Source: Pisolithus tinctorius
Taxonomy: Eukaryota > Basidiomycota > Agaricomycetes > Boletales > Pisolithaceae
Length of the DNA: 64,000 bases
Direction: 5' to 3'
NCBI GenBank assembly: GCA_024663395.1
Contig: JANFAH010000047.1
Span: 310,001 to 374,000 of the forward strand
Position 1 is the first letter of the stretch; each line of letters starts with the position of its first letter. A program made the position numbers and the translations under genes. Positions 32,463 to 42,100 of the stretch are shown here, one piece after another. The notes under the pieces were generated by a model that ran no database searches, had not been told where the DNA came from, and saw only the letters and a program-made list of their open reading frames with translations.

Positions 32463-33366
32463 TGTGAAGTACAGGTTTACCCTCGGGTGACCGGGCTTCA
32501 AGACTGGGTGACAGGGGCCAAGTCCGAGTGGCCAGAATCAAGGCCAGGAGACAGGGGCCAAGTCCGGTTAGACCGGAGTTAAGGCCAGAGGTCAGGGGCT
32601 AAGTCCAGAGGACCGGACTTAAGGCCGGGAGTGCGGGAACAAGACCGGTAGCGTGGGAAACTGACCGGTGTTGGAGTGCACACAAGGGGAAGCCGGTCCG
32701 GGGTTGGATCTACCTCCCTTGGTCTCAGCTTATGTGCTGTACCCTTATGCAAGCCGGGGAGAGGTCCAGGACAGGGGCCGGGGATAGCTTAAGGCTCGGC
32801 CTTAGCTATAGAGTAGTCTCAAGGGGTAATACAGGAGTTGAGGGTAATACTTAATTGATATTCTGACTGAGGGTGCTACGAAGTATGTACAGGGGTTAAA
32901 TACATGAGGCCGGTCTGGGATAACGAACATGAAGCCGGACTTGTGAATAAGCTATTAGCAAGATGATTAGCAAGAGAGTGGATAGCCACAGTGGCTGTGC
33001 CGAGGCTAATAGCCCAAGTCCGGGTGACCAGCATACCGGGGTCAGACACAGGATTTGTACAGTAAGCAGAGTCAGATGAACGGGCTAGACTAAATATAGT
33101 ACAAACAAAGGGAAACAGACCGGAGTTACGTCTGGGTGACCTGGACATAGACCTGGGAGGACCGGGGTGGAGCAGCGCAAGGCCGAGAGGCCGAAATGGA
33201 CCGGGGATAGGGGTAAAACACCGGACTTGAGTTATGCAGGCCAGAGTTGAGTTATCTAGGGCCAGGATTGGGTTTTCTAGGCTGGACTAGGACCGGACTT
33301 GACCGGAGATAGGGGCTAGGGGTCCGGACTGGGCTGAGTCCGAGTCCGAGAGTCATGGATATGACA
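32463..33366 (-). repeat. 3' LTR of element D
   Basis: TGTGAAGTAC...ATATGACA on the plus strand, 904 bp, the same length as the right copy. Differences seen are mainly CpG transitions. Confidence 0.92.
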
Positions 33367-33380
33367 GTATCCCCCTCTTA
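33367..33380 (-). promoter_or_regulatory. 3' polypurine tract of element D
   Basis: Minus strand TAAGAGGGGGATAC directly before D's 3' LTR. Confidence 0.75.
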
Positions 33381-33428
33381 GGAACCGAACCCTTGAGGTT
33401 CCATAGGGAAACACGCTCAGAGGGTTAC

Positions 33429-34243
33429 TGTCAAAGTCGGACAACACCCCTGGCTCCTTCTTAGGGCGGAGTTGGAGCGGGTTGGGCTGCGGAGTACAGC
33501 GGTCAAAGTCCGAAGCAAATCCGACCACTGGGTGGCGAGATATTCGACAAACAGTGAGTGGAGGGGTATGAAGGAAAGTCTCGGAGGCTGAGGTCGGAGT
33601 CGGAGTCGGAGGTCAGAGGTCGGAGGTCGGATGAGAGGGCGTTGGGTTCAGCTAGTGCGCTGCCCCCTTGCACGAGCTCAGCCCTCGTATTTCAGAGGTG
33701 GAGTGGACTCAGAGGAAGTGGAGACGAAACTCCGGAGGGGACTGAGAGGGAGTCGAAGGTGGGGACTTTATTCGATATTCGTACTGATTACATCGGAGTA
33801 CTACGTGGCCTTATATACGATGTAGGTCAAGGGCGGTGCAGTACGGAATGTAAACCAATAAGTGTATAGTGGGTTAGAGTCCTTCCGACACAAGGGATAG
33901 AGAGTAGGGACGACAGGGACCTTAACTGAGACAAGGAAACTACTACAACGAGGAAGAGAGGGTAAATACCGAAGAGGCGGAAGAATGGAGAAAACCGACA
34001 CGAGGGCGGAACCCTATCTAGAATGCAGGGCCGCAAGTCCGACAGCCCACGTGACCAACCTTAGGGCGGAGTTGAGCGGAGTTGGTCAGAACATGGACAG
34101 GGGACCTCAGAGAGGTGTGGAGATGTGTCGGGAGGGTCGGAGGAGCGCGGAAACGCGTCGGAGGAGGGTGGAGAAGCGCGGGAACATGTCGGAAAAGGGC
34201 GGAGTAGGTGTTAGGGGCTTACGCTGGTGTCATGGTCATGACA
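33429..34243 (-). repeat. 3' LTR of element H
   Basis: 815 bp, TGTCAAAGTC...GTCATGACA on the plus strand. On the minus strand it carries GTATATAAGG and the predicted RNA start AGTACGAATAT. Confidence 0.92.
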
Positions 34244-34257
34244 GTATCCCCCCCTTA
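34244..34257 (-). promoter_or_regulatory. 3' polypurine tract of element H
   Basis: Minus strand TAAGGGGGGGATAC directly before the left LTR. Confidence 0.75.
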
Positions 34258-35752
34258 GGGCCTGAACCCCTGAAGGCCATAGCAAAGCTACGACAGAGGT
34301 GAGTAAGGTCCAGGTTTATGAGGATAGCGAGCATGATAAGCAGCCAACAACTCGGAGGCATGTTCTAACTCCGTTGCCAACACCCAAGAGGTCTCGTCTT
34401 CAGTATTCTCATAGCCTGCCCAGCGGAATAGATACAGCAACTGACAATGATGGCGGCGGCGATCCACCTTTGAGTCGAGGATCTCCGAAATCTCGTACTC
34501 AAGGTCACCATCCACCTCAACAGGCGGAGGCGGAGGTTGGTGCCGATCAGGGAAGGGGTTTGGAGTAGCAGGCTCTAACTGCGACACGTGAAAGACAGGG
34601 TGGATGGCCCGCATCGCATCAGGTAAGCGGAGGGTGACGGAGTGCGTACCAGGCCTAGCTATGATAGCATAGGGGCCCAAGTTCTTCTCCGCAAGTTTAG
34701 CCGAAGGGCGGGTGGAGCGGAAGTACTTGGCCTTGACATAAGCCTGGTCACCGACTGTGAACTCTGGTGGCGGAATGCGTCTAGCATCAGCCGGACCTTG
34801 ATAGCGGAGTTGAGCGGCAGCCATCTCAGTGTGGAGGAAGTTGTGCAGGGCGGAAAGCTCCACAACATAGTTATGGGCCTTCGGAGAGGTGAGGTCGCGG
34901 TCAGAGTAAACTGACAAGTTCGGGTGGTACCCCTTATTAGCGAAAAAGGGAGAGACTCCAGTAGTAGCACTCGGCGTGTTATTACAAGCAAACTCTGCTA
35001 GTGGGAGTAACTCCGACCAATCGTCTTGCTGATAGTTACAGTAGGTGCAGAGATACTGCTCGAGGGTCTGATTCATGCGCTCTGTCTGGCCATCGCCTTC
35101 TGGGTGGTAGCCCGATGTAAAATGAAGGCGCATATCTAAGGCCTTTCCAAGGGAGCGGAAGAAGTGCGACACAAACTCTGGACCCCTGTTGTCATAACCG
35201 TGCATTCACACTAAGCCCTTACTCACTCCGCACTCCACTCCACCGGTCATTCACTCACTCTGCACCAACTCCGCCCAACTTCTGTCGGTTGCGAACCATC
35301 TCCGCTCCGACTGCTGTCGGACTTGTGTCGCTCTCCTACCGGTGTCACATGTCACACACCAGAGGTGTTGTGGACATGGTTACAGCTGACTCTGCCTAAC
35401 TCATTGACGAGTTGCGCGCAATGCCCAAGCATGCAGATGAAGACTAAAGGCCTCATGTGAAGAAAGACTGTTGGACGTGAACAGTCATCCTTCGCACAAG
35501 AACGAGTCGTCAGTGCTAAAGAGAAAAGAGGAAGCGGGTTAAGCGCACGTTAAAGGTTTTTAGCGCCCGTGTACGGCATTCCGGTTTTCATCGTATCTCC
35601 ACCATTTCCAAAGATATCGACTCGGTTCACATACTCGCTTAAAGTGCTCAGCCCCACGATTCTTCCTTCCAAATTTGGAGAGGATCCTCGCACCCTGCAC
35701 GTTTCTACAGCACTCCATCCATCAGACGCTCATTTCGCTAAGTCCATCAATC

Positions 35753-36232
35753 ATGGCCACCTCTTCGTCGATCATCTCGCTTGTCTCATTTGCCAGAGAC
35801 AGTGGCTACGTATATCTGCCAGGCATTCCCACCAGCTTCCGTCCTGAAGCCCCCTGGTTCATCCCGTCATTGTCAGCCCCATCTCGTCCCATGCAGCTTG
35901 GTCGGCGTGTTCTCCTTGTCAGTATGACTTCCAGAAGGATGTTCTTTGGTCACCTCAGGTCTGTCACTCGGTTAGAAAGGTCTTATGTGGTTGTTTCAGT
36001 CTCCCCAGTTGATGAAGCATATGGATCGTTCCTCCCTGCTCCCTGCACCATCTTTATTCCAGTCTCGTCCATCATTCTTCCCACATTGCGACAGCTGCAG
36101 CATAGTCTACTGTCCTCCAGCCTCCCTGATCGCATTCATGATGAGTATGACATGCATCTTGCCTTCTTACTGCAAGATCCAGCAGAAGACGTCCCCCCTT
36201 CTCCTCCTCCTCCATCAGAACCCCGTCCATGA
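35753..36232 (+). CDS. T-unit ORF, unknown protein (young copy)
   Basis: 159 residues, ATG in strong context (ATCATGGCC). The protein begins MATSSSIISLVSFARDSG, contains YVYLPGIPTSFRPEAPWFIP and RMFFGHLRSVTRLERSY, and ends in PPSPPPPSEPRP. The predicted fold is mainly short beta strands; there is no signal peptide, membrane segment or metal-binding motif. Its full-length match to two other copies of different age suggests a real protein. Its position in a presumed U3 is rare but has a precedent in the MMTV sag gene (established knowledge). Function unknown. Confidence 0.55.
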   Translation: MATSSSIISLVSFARDSGYVYLPGIPTSFRPEAPWFIPSLSAPSRPMQLGRRVLLVSMTSRRMFFGHLRSVTRLERSYVVVSVSPVDEAYGSFLPAPCTIFIPVSSIILPTLRQLQHSLLSSSLPDRIHDEYDMHLAFLLQDPAEDVPPSPPPPSEPRP

Positions 36233-36667
36233 AGTTTTTGTTAACTTCGCTGAGAGGATGGAAGGGTGGGAGACGCGATCGCGTATGCTCTCATTGCCCC
36301 ACAGACCCCCAATGCCCTAGCCCCCTTTGACACCTGACTCATGCCCTTCAATTCTGGAATTAATACTTCCCTATCTGGAAACACCGTCCATCTGTCATGC
36401 CGTCTTTGGATCTAGAGATGTCTCTGCCGAGATCTAACTTGCATCGCCACCCCCTAATGTGATATCAGTGCGCTTACTCAGTTTCTGATTCTATTTGACT
36501 CATTTTGTGATATTTTGACTATCCTTGACTCGTTCATTGCCAATACTTACCAATCTTCTTTGCTTGCTTACTTATCATTTCTCGCTTACTCATCATGATT
36601 ACCCAGTCCTTACTCATTACTTACCAAGTGTTTGTGCCTTGTTTGTCACAAGCTGTGCTCCCCCCAT

Positions 36668-36678
36668 AGTATATAAAC
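36668..36678 (+). promoter_or_regulatory. TATA box of the T unit
   Basis: AGTATATAAAC at 36668-36678, preserved in all T copies (394-400 in the left copy), about 1.3 kb into the unit and 530 bp before its end. It places U3 upstream, including the ORF, and R-U5 downstream. Confidence 0.6.
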
Positions 36679-37772
36679 CCCCATGTACTTAGCTACCCAC
36701 AATCAATCAATCAAGAAGCAATCCAGAAGTCAGCTCAGCTCAGCATATCTCGTCGTCAACAGTTGAGGCTCATTCGGAAGAGTCTATCTGTCTTCATTTA
36801 TATCATTGGTAGTTGAGGCTCCATCAAGGGTCTATCTACCTCTATTCATCATCAGCAGTATCATCAGTGCTTAGTCAGCAACCTCTTGTTTAGTCATCCA
36901 TCCACTCCTGTGTAACTCGTCATCGACTTGCGCCAGGAGCACATCCTATCGAAATCCATTTACTCCCAAGTCCTTTCGGCTGAACACCCCTGCTCTGTTC
37001 AGCATCCCCTCCTCAGACATCATCCATTCATCTACTCCTGCATAACTCGTCGACGACTTGCGCTAGGAGCACCTGCCATTGAAACTCCCCCCCCATTTAG
37101 GTTTTCTGCACTCCAGGTTCCGCGGAGGCACACCACCACTCGCTCTACTTTTGTCTTTTGTGTTGGTTTTGGTTGGTTCCCACTGCCTTTCCACACTTTG
37201 ACTCACACCGGACCGAGCGGTCCGTCCTCTGAGGGGTCATGTGACTACCTTCGCAGTCAGGTACTCCGCAGCGCGCTCACCGCATGGTCCAGCGCCTGGA
37301 CTGCTTCCTTTTCTGGATGTTCTGTGTTACCCGTTTGTATGTCCTCCGTCTACCCTTCATTCGTCGTCCAGGAAATTTTACTTGAAAACTTATGAGTCTC
37401 CATATGTCAGTTCCGATTCCGATTACTGTACCTCCATAGCAGTATAAAAGTATGTACTGTACTCCACTGTTCTTCAGTACGAATATCAACTTAGTTCCTA
37501 CTCCCTCTGATTCCGTCTTCTGCCTGTCGGAGTTATCTCCGACTCTCTGTCTGTACTCTCCCTCTGAAATACGAGGGCTGAGATCATGCAAGGGGGTAGC
37601 GCACAAGCTAAACCCAACGCCCTCACTCCGCTCCGCCTTTGTCTCGGCGGTCTTCGTTCCTGCTGACACTCCGCTAGTCGGAGTTCTGTTCTTCTGTGTC
37701 GGACTTGCTTCCGAACCCCTCTCTAGACCTTATATAGTGTCGGAGTTGGTCGGAGTAGGCCCGGACTTGACA

Positions 37773-37785
37773 GTATATTCGTACT
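37773..37785 (+). promoter_or_regulatory. Self-priming PBS of element C
   Basis: ATATTCGTACT (37775-37785), exact reverse complement of the predicted RNA start AGTACGAATAT (37476-37486). Confidence 0.8.
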
Positions 37786-37833
37786 CGCACTTGTACGGTC
37801 TCCTTTTCTGTCTTCCAAAAAACTTATGCCATC

Positions 37834-39120
37834 ATGAGAACTCGAGCTCAATCCCAGAGAGAGGTCGCTGAGAACCTCGCTGCAGCGCTAGCCAATCCGC
37901 GTCGACTCCCTTCCGTCGTCGAACAATTCCAATCCTTCTCCGCTCGACGCCGCTCTCACGCTGAAGGCGAAAGCGCTTCACAAGCTGGTCGCTCTGACCT
38001 CCACCCATCAGCCTTCCATACTCTGTCTCCTCGTAACCGAGATGATGGACCCGACCCCAACCCTGACTATCCTGATGGTGATCCTGACGGCGGGGGCAGC
38101 GGTGACGGGGATATCCCCGAAGACCTGGCTGAGCCGCCAGAGGATCCCCTCATAGCTCTTGCTAGAGCTGTCCATGCACTTGCGCGGTCTAGTTCGCGCA
38201 CTGGGGACTCCGCTCCGAAAACCAAAGTCCACGAGCCTGACACCTTTGATGGCTCCGACCCTAAAAAACTCCGCAAGTTCCTCGTTCAGTGCGAGCTGAA
38301 CTTCCAAGACCGCCCTCGCGCATTCCGCTCCGACAGAGCAAAAGTTACCTTCGCTCAGTCTTATCTCAAGGGTATGGCCCTGGCTTGGTTCGAGCCAGAT
38401 TTGCTAAACCCCGACAACTATGACCGCCCGCTCTGGATGGACGACTACCATGAGTTCTTACAAGAGCTCACATCCAACTTCGGTCCGCATGATGCCATAG
38501 CGGATGCCGTCCAACAACTTGAGAACCTAACCATGAAAGATGGGTCTTGTATTACCAAATATGTTGTGGAGTTCAATCGCTGGGCTTCGCAGGTCAAGGA
38601 CTACGGTGTCGGTGCACTCCGTCACCGCTTCTATAGCGGACTTCCAGACCGCATCAAGGACGAGATCGCTCGCATCGGAAAACCTTCCACCCTCGCACAA
38701 CTCCGCGAACTCGCTCAGACCATCGATGCGCGTTACTGGGAGCGCAAAGCAGAGATCTCGCACACCACCAAGTCCGCCTCCGACAAGTCGCAGTCTTCCA
38801 ACTCCGACAGTAAAACTAAATCGTCGTCCTCCTCGTCCTCCGCTCCGAAGTCCGATGCCAAGGGCAAGGGCAAACAGAAAGATCCGCCCAAGTCCGACGC
38901 GTCCAAGTCCGATATTGCCCACCTTCTGGGTAAAGATGGCAAACTCACCTCCACTGAGCGCCAGCGCAGGATGAAGAACAACCTCTGCCTCTTCTGTGGC
39001 GAGGCTGGCCACTCCACCAAGGACTGTCCCAAGTCCACCTCTCGCGCAGCCAAAGCCCGTGCAGCTACGGCTGAAACTCCGCCTACTCCGCCTGCGGAGA
39101 AGGCAGAGTCAAAAAATTAG
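37834..39120 (+). CDS. Gag of element C
   Basis: 428 residues, ATG 61 nt after the LTR. Order: basic start (MRTRAQSQREVAENL), Asp/Pro/Gly-rich acidic linker (about residues 65-105), capsid domain (HEPDTFDGSDPKKLRKFL, SYLKGMALAWFEPDLL, FYSGLPDRIKDEI, about residues 130-300), a Ser/Lys linker (SSSSSSSAPKSDAKGKGK) and one CCHC zinc knuckle (CLFCGEAGHSTKDC). It forms the particle and binds element RNA. The reading frame is fully open. It terminates at TAG within the frameshift site, giving Gag and a Gag-Pol fusion. Confidence 0.95.
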   Translation: MRTRAQSQREVAENLAAALANPRRLPSVVEQFQSFSARRRSHAEGESASQAGRSDLHPSAFHTLSPRNRDDGPDPNPDYPDGDPDGGGSGDGDIPEDLAEPPEDPLIALARAVHALARSSSRTGDSAPKTKVHEPDTFDGSDPKKLRKFLVQCELNFQDRPRAFRSDRAKVTFAQSYLKGMALAWFEPDLLNPDNYDRPLWMDDYHEFLQELTSNFGPHDAIADAVQQLENLTMKDGSCITKYVVEFNRWASQVKDYGVGALRHRFYSGLPDRIKDEIARIGKPSTLAQLRELAQTIDARYWERKAEISHTTKSASDKSQSSNSDSKTKSSSSSSSAPKSDAKGKGKQKDPPKSDASKSDIAHLLGKDGKLTSTERQRRMKNNLCLFCGEAGHSTKDCPKSTSRAAKARAATAETPPTPPAEKAESKN

Positions 39121-39159
39121 TCCGCTCCTCCAGGGAGCTCGCACAGCCTGGAGGAAGCG
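39111..39159 (+). promoter_or_regulatory. -1 ribosomal frameshift signal, element C
   Basis: A AAA AAT (39111-39117) before TAG, 5-nt spacer, stem of 12 bp with one bulged A (39123-39134 with 39147-39159) and a 12-nt loop. The -1 frame is the pol frame. Confidence 0.8.
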
Positions 39160-42100
39160 TTGAACCCAACTGTGCGCCACCGGACATCCGACTCAACGCG
39201 TCCGCTCTTTCTAGTCCCAACTCTTTACTTCCGTCTGTAACCCTTCCGGATTACTCTGTCGATACTTTTTCTGCGTTGATCGATTCTGGTTCTTCTCATT
39301 GCTTCATAAACCCGTCTGTAATTAAAAAATATGCCATTCCTGTTTCCTCCGTCTCTCCGCCAATTCCGCTCCGCTTGTTCGATGGTAGTACAAATGCTGT
39401 CATTTCCCAAGAAGTAGATCTTTCCCTCCGCTTTCCTTCCGGCGATGTCAACTCCGCTTCATTTTATGTTACTCCGTTGGATTCTTCATGTTCGCTGGTA
39501 TTAGGACACAACTGGCTCACCCGCTTCAATCCGTCGATTGACTGGGTACTGGGCAGTATATCGTTCAAACCACCATTACAGGGAATGCCGACGCCCCAGG
39601 CGCCTTCGTCACCTTCCGCTGCGACTTCCGCTCCGGATCCGACACCCTCCGCTCCGTCTGCAGCTCCGTCTGCAACTCTGACCGACTCGCCATGCTCCGC
39701 TCCGCTCGTCTCACTCATCAATGCTGCTGCGTATGTCAGAGCCTGTGCTCTCCCTGGCTCCAGACAGTTCCGCTTACAGCTCTCCGCTGATGATGTGAAG
39801 CTTCGTGCGTCCTCCGCTTCATCTCCGCCTCCTGACCTCTCCTCGGTTCCTTCTGAGTATCACGAGTTTGCCGATGTCTTCAGTAAAGACAAGGCCACTG
39901 AACTTCCGCCACACCGCTCGTTCGATCTCAAGATCGACCTCGAGGAAGGAGCTTCTCCGCCCATCGGTACAATCTACTCTCTTTCTCCGCCAGAGCTTGA
40001 GGCTCTCCGCACCTTCATTGACGAGCATCTTGGCTACGGTTTCATCAAGCAGTCCACCTCCGCTCACGGTGCCCCTGTCCTCTTCGTGAAGAAGAAGGAT
40101 GGCTCACTCCGCCTCTGCATTGATTATCGAGGACTCAATAAAATCACGAAAAAAGACCGCTATCCGCTGCCGCTCATCTCCGACCTACTCGACTCTCCAA
40201 GCCGCGCTAAAGTCTATACCAAGATCGACCTCCGCCATGCCTATCATCTGGTCCGCATCGCAGACGGAGATGAATGGAAAACGGCTTTCCGCACTCGTTA
40301 TGGTTCTTACGAGTGGCGGGTAATGCCATTCGGTCTGACTAATGCGCCTGCAGCCTTCCAGCGGTTTGTTAATAGCATCTTTGCAGACGTGCTCGATGTC
40401 TGCGTTGTGGTATACCTCGATGACATCTTAATCTATTCGCAGGACATGGAGTCGCATCGCGAACACGTAAAAGAGGTACTCCGCCGCCTTCGAAAGCATG
40501 GTCTTTATGCCAAGCCAGAGAAGTGTGAGTTTCACTCCGACTCCGTCGAGTACCTCGGTTATGTTCTTTCTCCCTCCGGTCTCACCATGTCCGCTGAGAA
40601 GGTTCAGGCAGTCCGCGACTGGCCTGAGCCGCGGAAGGTGCGAGACATCCAGTCTTTCCTTGGTTTCGCAAATTTCTATAGACAATTCATTAATAACTAC
40701 TCCGACATCGTCGTTCCGCTCACTCGCCTCACGCAAAAGGGTGCTCCTTGGAACTTTTCCGAGGAGTGCCGCTCCGCCTTCCTCCGCCTGAAGGATGCCT
40801 TCAGCTCCGCTCCTATTCTCACTCACTGGGTCCCTGACGCTCCGCTTACAGTGGAAACCGATGCCTCCGACTATGCCATTGCTGGCATTTTGTCGATCAC
40901 CTGCTCCGACGGTGAACTCCGCCCAGTCGCTTTCTACTCCCGCACCATGACCGTGCCAGAACTCAATTATGATACCCACGACAAGGAGCTGTTGGCCATC
41001 TTCGAGGCCTTCCGCCATTGGCGGCATTACTTAGAAGGCTCCGCCTTACCTGTCGACGTGGTGACAGACCACAAAAACCTTGAGTACTTTTCTACCTCCA
41101 AGGTTCTCACTCGTCGACAGGCCCGCTGGTCGGAGTACCTTTCCCAGTTCAATCTTTCCATCCGCTTCCGACCTGGCCGCTTGGGAGCCAAACCCGACGC
41201 ACTTACACGACGTTGGGACGTCTACCCAAAAGGGGGGGATAGGGACTACGCGCAGGTAAATCCTCACAATCTCCGCCCTATGTTTACACAGGAGCAACTC
41301 GCGTCGTCCCTCCGTACCACTACCCTCATGGCACCTGTGCTCCGCGCCGCCATGGTCTTCGATGTTGAGTGCTTGCACTCTGACATCATCTCCGCCCTAC
41401 CATCCGACCCTGTCTCCGCCAGCCATCTTCCAACTCCGACTAAGCCTCGGTGGTCCTTGGACTCCGACGGTCTACTCCGCCTTGACGGTCGTATCTTTGT
41501 CCCTGACATTGATGACCTCCGCCTCCAAGTGCTTCGGTTCAAGCATGATCATCCTCTAGCAGGCCATTTCGGGCAGAACCGCACCTTAGAACTCGTCCGC
41601 AGGGACTACGTGTGGCCCAACCTCTGCTCCGACGTAAAGGAATACGTCAGGTCTTGCACCGCCTGTGGACGGAGCAAAACTCCGCGTCACCGCCCTTATG
41701 GTCTACTGAAGCAACTCCCTGTCCCAGAGAGACCTTGGAACTCCATCTCCATGGACTTCATCGAACACCTCCCCAACTCCGACGGCTACTCCGCCATACT
41801 CGTGGTAGTGGACTGCCTCTCAAAGCAAGCGGTGTTCATCCCCACCCACGACTCTGTCACCTCCGCCGAACTCGCTAAGCTCTTCCTAACCCATGTCTTC
41901 TCCAAGCACGGAGTACCAGCTAATGTCACCTCCGACAGAGGTCCTGAGTTTGTCTCGCACTTCTTCCGCTCTCTAGGAAAGGCCCTTGATATGCGTCTTC
42001 ACTTCACTTCAGGTTACCACCCAGAAGGCAATGGCCAGACCGAGCGAACGAACCAGACCCTCGAACAGTACCTTCGTGTTTACTGTAACTACCAACAAGA

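Larger units (their letters stand above)
35343..37207 (+). mobile_element. T-family solo LTR-like unit (reference copy)
   Basis: 1,865 bp, TGTCACATGTCAC...GACTCACA, flanked by CCGG (35339-35342 and 37208-37211). It begins with a 7-bp extra TGTCACA. Order: terminal hairpin (AACTC-ATTGAC-GAGTT class), ORF at 35753-36232, TATA box near 36670, then a U5-like part with two similar hairpin blocks 131 bp apart (36912 and 37043). Same direction as element C, so its promoter points at C. Confidence 0.92.
35190..37772 (+). repeat. 5' LTR of element C, split by a T unit
   Basis: LTR parts 35190-35342 and 37208-37772 flank the T unit. TATA (TATAAAA, about 37443) and RNA start (AGTACGAATAT, 37476-37486) lie in the second part. 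The T unit sits in CCGG at the start of the CGG/CCG palindrome. Confidence 0.92.
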
